Source: Lysobacter capsici (GTDB lineage Bacteria > Pseudomonadota > Gammaproteobacteria > Xanthomonadales > Xanthomonadaceae). Taken from it: a stretch of DNA of 64,000 bases. A program made the translations under genes and the position numbers. The number at the start of each line of letters is the position of its first letter. Position 1 is the first letter of the stretch. The stretch spans positions 4,092,001-4,156,000 of the forward strand of contig NZ_CP094357.1 in NCBI RefSeq assembly GCF_014779555.2, written 5' to 3'. Positions 29,037 through 37,889 of this stretch are shown piece by piece. The notes under the pieces are model-generated. The model ran no database searches, had not been told where the DNA came from, and worked only from the letters and a program-made list of their open reading frames with translations.

Positions 29037-30206
29037 ATGACCCCCGACACCGCACGACTCAGCCGCCGCCGTCTGCTTCAGGCCACCGCCGCCGCGGCAA
29101 CCCTGGCCCTGCCCTTGCACACGCTGGCCGCCGCCAAACCGGCCTCAAACCCCGGTACGAACACGCGCTCGACCACGACGAAGTATTCGCCGCGCGCCCG
29201 CGCCATCGTCGAACGCGCGCTGGTGATCGACATGCTCGCGCCGCTGCGCCTGGACCTGCGCGCCGATGCGTATGCGCTGCCGCTGAGCGACCAACACCTC
29301 GCCGACTTTCGCGCCAGCGGCATCGACGTGTTTCACAACTCCTGGGGCCTGGGCGGGCCGGATGCGCGCGAACGCGTCGCCGAACATCTGGCTGGCTGGA
29401 ACGGCTGGATCGCCCGCCACAGCGACCTGTTCTGCCTGGTCGACAAGGCCGCCGACCTGGACCGCGCCAAGGCCGCGGGCAAGATCGCGGTGATCGCCGG
29501 GGTGCAGAACGCCGAACACTTTCGTAGCAAGGACGACGTCGCCTTCTTCCACGGCCTGGGCCTGCGCTGCGCGCAGTTGACCTACAACAGCCAGACCGTG
29601 ATCGGCTCGGGCAGCACCGAGCGCGAGGACGGCGGCTTGAGCGACTACGGCGTGAGCGTCGTGGGCGAAATGGAAAAGGTCGGCATGCTGATCGACGTCT
29701 CGCATTGCGGCGACCGCACCACCCTGGACGCGATCGAACTGGCCAAGGGACCGATCGCGATCACCCACTCCAACTGCCGCGCGCTCAACGACCATCCGCG
29801 CCTGAAGACCGACGAGGCGATCCGCAAACTCGCCGCCAAGGGCGGGGTGATGGGCATCACCGGCGTGCGCATGTTCGTCAGCGCCAAGGAACCCACCACC
29901 CTCGACAGCATGGTCGATCACATCGATCACGTCGCCAAGCTGGTAGGCATCGAGCATGTCGGCATCGGCTCGGACGCGGACCTGTACGGCTACGACGCAC
30001 TGCCGCCCGATCAACTCAAGGCATTGCGCGATTCCTACAAGGCCAGCTACGGCTTTCGCGAGCGCATCGACATCGAAGGCTTCGATCGCCCGACCAAGAC
30101 TTATGAACTCACCGATGCGCTGATCCGCCGCGGCTACAGCGACGGCGATATCGAAGCGGTGCTCGGCGGCAACTTCCGCCGCCTGCTCGGTCAGGTCTGG
30201 CGTTGA
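29037..30206 (+). CDS. Exported M19 membrane (renal-type) dipeptidase
   Basis: A 389-aa protein with a Tat-type signal (RLSRRRLLQATAAAATLAL, cleavage after about residue 32). The M19 fold is recognised by the bridging glutamate E160 in GVQNAEHF, H223 in LIDVSHCG, H244 in IAITHSNCRAL, and GIGSDADLYG near the C-terminus. The usual N-terminal HxD metal pair is altered: ALVIDML has V63 where the His is expected, and D65 is kept. M19 enzymes cleave dipeptides, including those with a C-terminal D-residue. In this operon it could release D-Glu or L-Ala from peptidoglycan-type dipeptides in the periplasm, which is inference. The ATG is 62 bases after the DgcA stop. Confidence 0.88.
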   Translation: MTPDTARLSRRRLLQATAAAATLALPLHTLAAAKPASNPGTNTRSTTTKYSPRARAIVERALVIDMLAPLRLDLRADAYALPLSDQHLADFRASGIDVFHNSWGLGGPDARERVAEHLAGWNGWIARHSDLFCLVDKAADLDRAKAAGKIAVIAGVQNAEHFRSKDDVAFFHGLGLRCAQLTYNSQTVIGSGSTEREDGGLSDYGVSVVGEMEKVGMLIDVSHCGDRTTLDAIELAKGPIAITHSNCRALNDHPRLKTDEAIRKLAAKGGVMGITGVRMFVSAKEPTTLDSMVDHIDHVAKLVGIEHVGIGSDADLYGYDALPPDQLKALRDSYKASYGFRERIDIEGFDRPTKTYELTDALIRRGYSDGDIEAVLGGNFRRLLGQVWR

Positions 30207-30302
30207 TCGCAAGGTCCGATCGACCGCGATAGGCCGATATCCAAACCACGCGACACGACGTTTCAGGCATCGCCACGACATCCGCTCTCCGGGGAGAGAA
30301 TC

Positions 30303-32552
30303 ATGCCGCAGCTCGATACGCGCCACACCGCACGCCATGGCCTGGGCCTGGCGATCGCCTTCGCCCTGACTACGTGGTCGTGCGCCGGCCTGGCCCAGAC
30401 CACAGCGGACGCATCCGAAGAAAAGACGCCCGAGCGCACGAGCGCGCAACCCTCGGCGACCCTGGAAGCGGTCACCGTCACCGCGCAGAAACGTACCGAG
30501 AACGCGCGCAAGGTGCCCGCGTCGATCAGCGTGGTCAGTGAGCAGCAACTGGAAAACCAGCACGTCACCCAGTTGGCGGATTTGAACGGCTATCTGCCGG
30601 CGATGACCATCACCGATCGCGGCACGCCCGGCCAGACCGCGGTGTCGTTGCGCGGCATTCCGACCCTCGGTCCGGGCGCGGTGGTCGGCACTTATCTCAA
30701 CGACACGCCACTGGGATCGAGCAGCAACTTCGCCCGCTCCAGCGGATTCGTGCTCGACCTGCTGCCCTACGATATCCAGCGCGTGGAAGTGCTGCGCGGC
30801 CCGCAAGGCACGCTGTACGGCGCCGGCGCGATGGGCGGCTTGCTCAAGTACGTGCTCAAGGATCCCGATCTCGACAGTTTCGAAGGCCGCGTCGGCGGCG
30901 GAGTGTCCAGCATCGACGGTGCCGGCGGCAACGGCTGGAACGTGCGCGCCGGCGTCAACGCGCCGCTGGTCGAAGGCAGACTCGCGCTGCGCGCCTCGTT
31001 CGCCAACGAGTTAACTCCCGGCTGGGTCGACAATGCCTACACCGGCCGCAAGGACATCAACGACACGCTTCAGCGCAGCGGTCACGTCTCGCTGCTGTGG
31101 CAGGCCAGCGACGATGTGAGCGTCAAGTTCACCGGACTGCATCAGACCGTCGATGCCGACGACAACAGCCTGTCCATTCTCGATGCGAACCGCCGCCCGC
31201 GCTTCGGCCTGGACGGCACCGACAAACCAGCCAGCGAATGCTTCGAGAAGAAGGTCGACTTCTTCGCCGCCACCGTCGACTGGAACCTGCAATGGGCCGA
31301 CTTCGTCTCGGCCACCAGTTATTCCAGGACCAAGACCTACCAGCTCAACGATCAGAGCAAGACCTACGGCCCACTGTTTCCGCTGTTCGGCGCGCCCGAG
31401 GGCGTGTCGACGTTTCCGCTCAGTCTGGACCTGAAGAAATGGACCCAGGAATTCCGCCTGGCATCCAAGTCCGACGAGCACATCGAATGGATGCTCGGCG
31501 CGTTCTACACCCATGAAACCTCGGCCAATCATCAGGAACTCAGCGCGCGCTCCTTTGCCGGCGTGCCGGTCGCCGGGCTCGACCCGCTGGCGATCGTCGA
31601 CTTGCCGTCGACGTACAAGGAACGCGCGCTGTTCGGCAACCTCACCTACAAATTCAGCGAACGCTTCGATATCACCGCCGGCCTGCGTTACGCCAGCAAC
31701 GATCAGGATTTCAAGCAGATCGCCACCGCCGGCAGCCTGCTCGAACTGGGCACCACCACCGGTCAGTCGTCCGAGGACGTCGCCACCTACCTGCTCGGCG
31801 CGCGCTGGCATCTGGACAACGACAGCCTGCTGTATGCGCGCATCGCCAGCGGCTATCGTCCCGGCGGCCCCAACGTCGCCCTGCCGGGCGTGCCGCCTTC
31901 GGTCGATTCCGACAGCCTGGTCAACTACGAATTCGGCTGGAAATCGTTGTTTCTCGACCAGCGCGCATCGATCGACCTGGCCGCGTTCCTGATCGACTGG
32001 AAGGACATCCAGCTGTCCGCGTCCACTCAAGACGGACTGACCTACTCGGCCAACGGCGGCAGGGCGCGCAGCCGCGGCGTGGAGCTGACTTCGGCATTCA
32101 AGCTCACGCCGAACCTGCGCGTGGGTTTCAACGGCTCGTTCACCGATGCCTCGCTGAGGGAGGACGCGCCTTCGCTGAAAGGCCTGTCCGGCGACACCTT
32201 GCCGGGCATTCCGCGCTGGACCGCCGCGCTGAGCGCCGATTACGACTTCCAGTGGAGCGCCGGTTTCAACGGTCATGTCGGCGCCGGTTACCAGTGGATC
32301 GGCAAGCGCAAGACCAACGTCGATCACAACCCGAACGCCGCGCCATTGCCGGCGAGCGGCCAGCTCAACCTCAACGCCGACGTGTCGCGCGACAACTGGA
32401 CGCTGCGCCTGTACCTGCGCAACCTCGCCAACGAACGCGATATCACTTCGCTCGGCCCGGTCACCAGCGCCACCACTGGCGCGATCGTGGAGTGGCAGGC
32501 CAACCGCATCCAGCCGCGCACGGTCGGGCTGGAATTCGACGTTTGGTTCTGA
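30303..32552 (+). CDS. TonB-dependent outer-membrane receptor
   Basis: A 749-aa receptor with a signal peptide ending at GLAQ (about residue 33). The TonB box region is LEAVTVTAQKR. The plug domain has VPASISVVSEQQLEN, VSLRGIPTLGPGAVVGTYLND and IQRVEVLRGPQGTLYGAGAMGG. The 22-strand barrel follows, ending in an aromatic residue (GLEFDVWF), as outer-membrane proteins do. There is no N-terminal signalling domain, so it is not of the sigma-regulating type. It lies between a dipeptidase and a DgcN-like gene and probably imports peptides or amino-acid derivatives. A GGGGAG ribosome-binding site precedes the ATG. Confidence 0.95.
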   Translation: MPQLDTRHTARHGLGLAIAFALTTWSCAGLAQTTADASEEKTPERTSAQPSATLEAVTVTAQKRTENARKVPASISVVSEQQLENQHVTQLADLNGYLPAMTITDRGTPGQTAVSLRGIPTLGPGAVVGTYLNDTPLGSSSNFARSSGFVLDLLPYDIQRVEVLRGPQGTLYGAGAMGGLLKYVLKDPDLDSFEGRVGGGVSSIDGAGGNGWNVRAGVNAPLVEGRLALRASFANELTPGWVDNAYTGRKDINDTLQRSGHVSLLWQASDDVSVKFTGLHQTVDADDNSLSILDANRRPRFGLDGTDKPASECFEKKVDFFAATVDWNLQWADFVSATSYSRTKTYQLNDQSKTYGPLFPLFGAPEGVSTFPLSLDLKKWTQEFRLASKSDEHIEWMLGAFYTHETSANHQELSARSFAGVPVAGLDPLAIVDLPSTYKERALFGNLTYKFSERFDITAGLRYASNDQDFKQIATAGSLLELGTTTGQSSEDVATYLLGARWHLDNDSLLYARIASGYRPGGPNVALPGVPPSVDSDSLVNYEFGWKSLFLDQRASIDLAAFLIDWKDIQLSASTQDGLTYSANGGRARSRGVELTSAFKLTPNLRVGFNGSFTDASLREDAPSLKGLSGDTLPGIPRWTAALSADYDFQWSAGFNGHVGAGYQWIGKRKTNVDHNPNAAPLPASGQLNLNADVSRDNWTLRLYLRNLANERDITSLGPVTSATTGAIVEWQANRIQPRTVGLEFDVWF

Positions 32553-32689
32553 ACGCAACGCGCGCCGCGAACCGCGCATCCCTTGATCGCGGCGCATCAG
32601 TCATCGAACCGGAGCGGCGAGCGCTCGGGTTCGCAGCCTCATCGACGACCGTGTCCCGCCACGGCCCGACCTCACAACGGAATGTCCGC

Positions 32690-33748
32690 ATGCCGATTTA
32701 CGCAACAACCGATGCCGCCACCTTCGAACCGCTCGACCTGCCCCAGCCTTATCTGTTGTTTCTGGGCGATGTCACCCACCCGGCCTACGCCAAGACCGCA
32801 TTGGGCCTGCGCGACTGGGCGCCCGAGCGCTGCGTCGGCGAACACCGCCTCGATGACGCCGGCGTCAGCGTGGGCCTGCCGGCGATGACGCCATCGCAAG
32901 CGCGCGCGGCCGGCGCGCGCGCGCTGGTGATCGGCGTGGCGAATGTCGGCGGGGTTATTCCCGATCACTGGATGCCGGCGCTGCTCGATGCCTTGGCGAA
33001 CGGACTCGACCTGATCAGCGGCATGCATATGCGCCTGGCCGACATCGCGGCCTTGCGCGAACAGGCGCGGCATCACGGCCGGCGCCTGATCGACGTGCGC
33101 GAACCGCCGTCGTCGCTGCCGGCCGCGAGCGGGCGCAAGCGCAGCGGCAAGCGCGTGCTGACCGTCGGCACCGACTGCGCGCTGGGCAAGAAATACACCG
33201 CGCTGAGCCTGGCCCGCGCGCTGCGCGAACTCGGTGTCGACGCCGACTTCCGCGCCAGCGGACAGACCGGCATCCTGATCGCCGGACGCGGCCTGCCGAT
33301 GGACGCGGTGGTGTCGGACTTCGCCGCCGGAGCCGCCGAATGGCTCAGCCCCGATGCCGATCCCGCGCATTGGGACGTGATCGAAGGCCAGGGCTCGTTG
33401 TCGCATCCGGCCTACGCCGGCGTGTCGCTGGCCCTGCTGCACGGCAGTCAGCCCGATGCGATCGTGGTCTGCCACGAACCCGGCCGCCGCGACATGCTCG
33501 GTTATCCGGGTTATCGGCTGCCGAGCATCGAGGAAACGATCGAACTGAATCTGCTGCTGGGCCGTCGTACCAATCCGGCGATCCGCTGCGCCGGGATCAG
33601 CCTGAACACCTCGCAATTGAGCCCGAACGAAGCGCAGGCCCTGATCGCCAGCGAAAGCGCGCGCCTGGGCTTGCCGGTCGCCGATCCGATCCGCGGCGGC
33701 GCGGCCCTGCATGCGTTGGCGCGCGCCTGTCTGGACACGGCGTCGTGA
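32690..33748 (+). CDS. dgcN: DUF1611 protein, DgcN-like (D-glutamate N-acetyltransferase)
   Basis: A 352-aa cytoplasmic protein of the DUF1611 family. The N-terminal domain begins PYLLFLGDVTHPAYAKTALG, and the C-terminal P-loop-like domain has VGTDCALGKKYTALSLARAL (a Walker-A-like GTDCxxGKKYT), RASGQTGILIAG, VIEGQGSLSHPAYAGV and VCHEPGR. Members encoded beside an enolase-superfamily racemase have been described as DgcN, which N-acetylates D-glutamate so that DgcA can convert it to the L form. Both partners are present here, which supports that assignment; the activity itself is not proven for this protein. The gene is followed 25 bases later by a transporter. Confidence 0.83.
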   Translation: MPIYATTDAATFEPLDLPQPYLLFLGDVTHPAYAKTALGLRDWAPERCVGEHRLDDAGVSVGLPAMTPSQARAAGARALVIGVANVGGVIPDHWMPALLDALANGLDLISGMHMRLADIAALREQARHHGRRLIDVREPPSSLPAASGRKRSGKRVLTVGTDCALGKKYTALSLARALRELGVDADFRASGQTGILIAGRGLPMDAVVSDFAAGAAEWLSPDADPAHWDVIEGQGSLSHPAYAGVSLALLHGSQPDAIVVCHEPGRRDMLGYPGYRLPSIEETIELNLLLGRRTNPAIRCAGISLNTSQLSPNEAQALIASESARLGLPVADPIRGGAALHALARACLDTAS

Positions 33749-33773
33749 ACGCCGCGCGCGAGGGCCGCGCATC

Positions 33774-34931
33774 ATGAGCGATCCGACCCGGCCGGCTACG
33801 TGGTTCCAGCGCTATCTGCTGCCCGGTTTCGCGTTCAAGGCGGTGGTGATCGGCGGCGGTTACGCGACCGGCCGCGAACTGGCCGAGTTCTTCCTGCCCA
33901 GCGGGCCCTGGGGCGGCGTCGCCGGCATGCTGCTGGCGATGGCGCTGTGGAGCGTGGTGTGCATGGCGACCTTCGTGTTCGCCCACAGCGCCCACGCCTA
34001 CGACTACCGCAGTTTCTTCAAGCAGTTGCTCGGGCCGTTGTGGGGCTTGTTCGAGTTCGCCTATCTGGCCTTGTTGATCGTGCTGCTGGCGGTTTTCGGC
34101 GCGGCCTCGGGCGCGATCGGCGCGGCCATGTTCGGCTGGCCCGCGCTGGTCGGCAGCTTGTGCCTGATGGTCGGCATCGCCGCGTTCGTCAGCTTCGGCA
34201 ACGAAGCGGTCGAACGTCTGTTCAAATGGGTCTCGTTCTTTCTGTACGGCATCTACGCCTTGTTCGTGCTGCTGGCGCTGTCGCGCTTCGGCGATCGCAT
34301 CGCGGCCAACTTCGCCCTGCCGCACAACGGCGAGGGCTGGGCGCTCAACGGCCTGACCTACGCCGGTTACAACATCATCGGCGCGGTGGTGATCCTGCCG
34401 ATCGCGCGCCACTTCCGCGGCCGTCGCGATGCGCTCGCCGCCGGCCTGATCGCCGGGCCATTGGCGATGCTGCCGGCCCTGTTGTTCTTCGTGTGCATGA
34501 TCGCCTACTACCCGCAGATCGCCGGTGAGGCCCTGCCCTCGGACTTCCTGCTGCAACGCCTGCAGATGCCGTTGCTGCACGGCGTGTTCCAACTGATGAT
34601 CTTCTCGGCCTTGCTTGAAAGCGGAACCGGCGCGGTGCACGCGATCAACGAACGCGTGGCCACGGTCTGGCGCGCGCGGCGCGGCGACGCGCTGCCCAAG
34701 CGCGCGCGCCTGGCGATCGCCGCGGCCTTGCTGATCGGTTCGATCTTCCTCGCCGACCGTTTCGGCCTGGTAGCCCTGATCGCCCAGGGTTACCGCGGCC
34801 TGTCCTATCTGTTGCTCGCCGTCTACGTAGTGCCGTTACTCACCTGGGGTCTGTGGCTGTTGGGGAACGGACGTCTGCGTCCGCCGCCCGCGACGCCGCC
34901 CCTCGCTCATTCCACTGGAGGACGTCCATGA
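33774..34931 (+). CDS. YkvI-like membrane transporter (APC superfamily)
   Basis: A 385-aa inner-membrane protein with about ten hydrophobic segments. The first helix has FKAVVIGGGYATGRELAEFF, the glycine-rich break seen in the amino-acid/polyamine/organocation superfamily and specifically in YkvI-type proteins. NGLTYAGYNIIGAVVILPIAR lies in a middle helix. In this operon it would be the step that moves the released amino acid or small peptide from periplasm to cytoplasm, which is inferred from context. Its ATGA end overlaps the start of the serine hydrolase gene. Confidence 0.8.
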   Translation: MSDPTRPATWFQRYLLPGFAFKAVVIGGGYATGRELAEFFLPSGPWGGVAGMLLAMALWSVVCMATFVFAHSAHAYDYRSFFKQLLGPLWGLFEFAYLALLIVLLAVFGAASGAIGAAMFGWPALVGSLCLMVGIAAFVSFGNEAVERLFKWVSFFLYGIYALFVLLALSRFGDRIAANFALPHNGEGWALNGLTYAGYNIIGAVVILPIARHFRGRRDALAAGLIAGPLAMLPALLFFVCMIAYYPQIAGEALPSDFLLQRLQMPLLHGVFQLMIFSALLESGTGAVHAINERVATVWRARRGDALPKRARLAIAAALLIGSIFLADRFGLVALIAQGYRGLSYLLLAVYVVPLLTWGLWLLGNGRLRPPPATPPLAHSTGGRP

Positions 34932-36919
34932 AGTTGTCGCGTCTGAAATCCTTCGCCGGCGCGCTGTTGCTGGTCGCCGCCATCGGCGCCCCGCATGCGC
35001 AACCGGCGCCGTTGTCGCCGGCGCCGCCCGCGGCCGCCATGCCCGCGGTCGCGCCCGCTGCTGCCGCGTCCCAGCGACTCAACACCCAGGAGCTGGCGGC
35101 CTATGTCGACGGCGTGGTCGAGTCCTATCAGCGCCGCTTCGGCATCGCTGGCGTCACCGTGGCGGTGGTCGATGCGCAAGGGCCGCTGCTGCTGCGCGGT
35201 TATGGCATCGCCTCGCAGGACCCGCCGCACCCGGTGAGCGCCGATCGCACTCTGTTCCGGATCGGCTCGGTGTCCAAGACCTTCACCTATCTGGAAACGC
35301 TGAAACTGATCGACGCCGGCAAGCTCAAGCTCGACGCGCCGGTCAACGATTACCTGCCGGCCGATCTGAAACTGCCCGACGACGGCTACAAGCCGGTGCT
35401 GCTGCGCCATCTGCTCACCCACACCGCCGGTTACGAAGACTCGGCCTTCGGCCATCTGTTCGCCAAGGACCCGAAGCAGGCGCCGAGCCTGCACGACTAT
35501 CTGCAAAAGCATCGTCCCGCGCGCGTGCGCGAGGCCGGCACCCGCGCGGTCTATTCCAACTACAGCGTCGCCCTGCTCGGCGAAGTGCTGTCGCAGGTCA
35601 GCGGCGTGCCGTTCGAAGCGCTGATCGAACGCGACCTGTTCGCGCCGATGGGCATGAGCCGCACCACCTTCCGCGAACCGCTCGGCGCGGGCGATCCGCG
35701 CGATTCGGGCGCCGCGTTCAAGGGCCTGTGGTCGACCGGGCATCAGCGCAGCGCGGGCGGGTTCGAGCCCAACGGCTTCGAGTACATCGCCCAGGTCGGA
35801 CCGGCCGGCGCGGTGTCGAGCAATGCCGCCGACATGAGCCGTTATCTGCGCATGCTGCTCAATCGCGGCGAACTCGACGGGCGCCGCATCGTGTCGGCCG
35901 AGGCCTTCGCCAAGCTGGAAGGCGCGCCGCTGTTTCGCAACGCGCCCGACGCGACCGGTCTGGCCTACGGTTTCTTCCGTCGTCAGTACGGCCAGGTGCA
36001 TGGCCTGGAACATGGCGGCGCGACCTTGTACTTCCATTCCAATCTGCTCGCCGTGCCCGAACTGGGCTTCGGCGTGTTCGTGTCGACCAACACCGACACC
36101 GGCGCGCGTCTGGCCGCGGAATTGCCGGCGCTGTTGCTGCAGCACTATTTCGAACGCGCCCGCCCGACCGCGCTGCCCAAGCCGGCGAAAGACGCGGCGA
36201 CGGCGCTCGCGCCCTATGTGGGCAAGTACCTGAGCGAGCGCCGCAACCATCGCCAGTTCGAGAAACTGCTGACCGCGTCCAACGGCGACGTCGGCGCAAC
36301 CAAGGACGGCTATCTGACCTTGAGCGCCGGTGGCGAGACTTCGCGCTGGGTGCAGGAAAAGGCCGACGTGTTCCGCGCGGTCGAAGGCCCGGGGCGGCTG
36401 GTGTTCCTGCGCGACAAGGGCGCGATCGTCGGCTTCGTGTCGCCGTACGGCCACGATGTGCTGGCGCGCGCCGGGGTGTTCGATACGGCGAATGCGCTGT
36501 ACGGCTTGCTGGCGCTGAGCGTGCTGGCCTCGCTCGGCGTGCTGACCGGCGCCTGGCTGCGGCGGCGCGCATCGCCCAAGCATCCGTCTTCGCCGGCGCA
36601 TCGCGGCGCGCGTTGGCTGACGATCACCGCGATCGCGTGGTTGTTGTTCGTTATCGCATTCGGCGTGTCGGTCGCGCAGATCGTCTCGGCCGGCAACGAG
36701 GCGATCTATAGCTATCCGACCGGCCTGCTGCGTCTGGCCGTGTGGCTGGGTTTGCTGCCGCTGCTGCTGAGCCTGCTCGATGCCGCGCTGCTGTGGCCGG
36801 TGTGGCGGTCGAAGGATTTCGGCGTGTGGCGCAAGCTGCGCCATACCCTGGTGGTGGCGATCTTCCTGCTGACCGCGTATGCGATGTGGAGGTGGAATGT
36901 GATCGGCTGGAAGTTGTAA
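34928..36919 (+). CDS. Beta-lactamase-fold serine hydrolase with C-terminal membrane helices
   Basis: A 663-aa exported protein: signal peptide about 1-25 (ALLLVAAIGAPHAQ), an Ala/Pro-rich linker, then a class C-like beta-lactamase/D-peptidase domain from about residue 55. The nucleophile motif is GSVSKTFTY (SxxK). The YxN motif is in VYSNYSVALLGEVL, and HGGATLYFHSN is at the third-motif position. A middle domain of about 130 residues follows, then about four hydrophobic helices at the C-terminus. It should be anchored in the inner membrane with the catalytic domain in the periplasm. Family members include D-aminopeptidases and DD-peptidases, so a role in trimming D-residue peptides fits the operon. 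It is the last gene. Confidence 0.85.
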   Translation: MKLSRLKSFAGALLLVAAIGAPHAQPAPLSPAPPAAAMPAVAPAAAASQRLNTQELAAYVDGVVESYQRRFGIAGVTVAVVDAQGPLLLRGYGIASQDPPHPVSADRTLFRIGSVSKTFTYLETLKLIDAGKLKLDAPVNDYLPADLKLPDDGYKPVLLRHLLTHTAGYEDSAFGHLFAKDPKQAPSLHDYLQKHRPARVREAGTRAVYSNYSVALLGEVLSQVSGVPFEALIERDLFAPMGMSRTTFREPLGAGDPRDSGAAFKGLWSTGHQRSAGGFEPNGFEYIAQVGPAGAVSSNAADMSRYLRMLLNRGELDGRRIVSAEAFAKLEGAPLFRNAPDATGLAYGFFRRQYGQVHGLEHGGATLYFHSNLLAVPELGFGVFVSTNTDTGARLAAELPALLLQHYFERARPTALPKPAKDAATALAPYVGKYLSERRNHRQFEKLLTASNGDVGATKDGYLTLSAGGETSRWVQEKADVFRAVEGPGRLVFLRDKGAIVGFVSPYGHDVLARAGVFDTANALYGLLALSVLASLGVLTGAWLRRRASPKHPSSPAHRGARWLTITAIAWLLFVIAFGVSVAQIVSAGNEAIYSYPTGLLRLAVWLGLLPLLLSLLDAALLWPVWRSKDFGVWRKLRHTLVVAIFLLTAYAMWRWNVIGWKL

Positions 36920-36982
36920 GCCATCCAGGCGCGCGATATCGAAACCGATTCGCGGGCTGAAACCACGGCGTCGGGTCTGAAG

Positions 36983-37030
36983 GCCCTGTCACGACGGACC
37001 GCGCGAGCGCGGAATCGTTGGTGACAGGGC
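36983..37030. other. Long branched hairpin downstream of the peptide operon
   Basis: GCCCTGTCAC (36983-36992) pairs perfectly with GTGACAGGGC (37021-37030). Inside it, CCGCG pairs with CGCGG around a CGAG loop. It lies about 65 bases after the serine hydrolase stop and has no T-tract, so it is either a 3' end structure of the operon or a small repeat. The rest of the gap (36920-37224) shows nothing else. Confidence 0.55.
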
Positions 37031-37224
37031 GCTTCGGCCCGGCGCTTTCGTTTGGATCGTCGTCAATCGCGAAGACGCCGTCGGCGCCCTGGCGCAACAC
37101 CGACCACTCGCCCCGGCCCCGCTGTCTTCGATTTGTCACGAAACGGCCATAAATTGATGGAATCCCGCTGCGAATGGTCCGCGATCCGACCTGTCGAGCG
37201 CACTCAATCAAGGCCCTGCCCGCA

Positions 37225-37737
37225 ATGCGTTATTTCAAGTTGGTTCTGCTGCTGACCCTGCTGCTGTCCGCGCCGCTTCAGGCCAAACCGCCGTACGTCG
37301 AACTGGAACAGCGGCTGACGCCGGAGCAGTTGCGCGAAGTCGGCCTGTCGGCCGAACAGCTCGCCACGCTCAACCGGATGCTGCGCGAAGCCGACGCCAA
37401 GTCCACGACCACCATCGCCGAGTCGGCACCGCAAGCCAGCGACGGCCCGCAAGTCGGCGCCGGCGCGCCGCCGGTGCGCGCGCCCGGCACGGGTCAGTTC
37501 ATCGGTCTCAACGATGAGCCGATCAAGAGCCGGCTCAAGCACGACGTCAGCGGCTGGGAGCCGGGCACCGTGTTCGAGCTGGAAAACGGCCAGCAGTGGA
37601 AGGTGCTCAAGGGCAGCATGAAACTGAAGAAGCCGATGGTCACGCCGGAGATCGTCGTGGTCCCGGGCGTCGCCGGGCGTTGGTTCATGCAGGTCGACGA
37701 GGACATGCCCAAGGCGCGGGTGTACCGGATCGATTGA
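37225..37737 (+). CDS. Secreted small protein, function unknown
   Basis: A 170-aa protein with a signal peptide (MRYFKLVLLLTLLLSAPLQA, cleavage after about residue 20). The first mature part is helical (VELEQRLTPEQLREVGLSAEQLATLNRMLRE). After a flexible linker comes a beta-rich domain with GWEPGTVFELENGQQWKVLK and VPGVAGRWFMQVDEDMPKAR, which resembles a small barrel. Similar proteins are common in Xanthomonadaceae, but no function is known to me. It stands 152 bases before the DUF2252 gene on the same strand. Confidence 0.68.
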   Translation: MRYFKLVLLLTLLLSAPLQAKPPYVELEQRLTPEQLREVGLSAEQLATLNRMLREADAKSTTTIAESAPQASDGPQVGAGAPPVRAPGTGQFIGLNDEPIKSRLKHDVSGWEPGTVFELENGQQWKVLKGSMKLKKPMVTPEIVVVPGVAGRWFMQVDEDMPKARVYRID

Positions 37738-37889
37738 TTCCGAATCGATCGATGCGGGATCGACGAAGCCGCATCGGTCACCTCGCATCGATTGATTCCG
37801 CGGCACGGACGCATCGCTGACACAGGCCGATGCTGGACTGTGCGGGCCGGCCGCGTTTCGGCCGGTCCACTCACGCCAGGAACCCGCCC

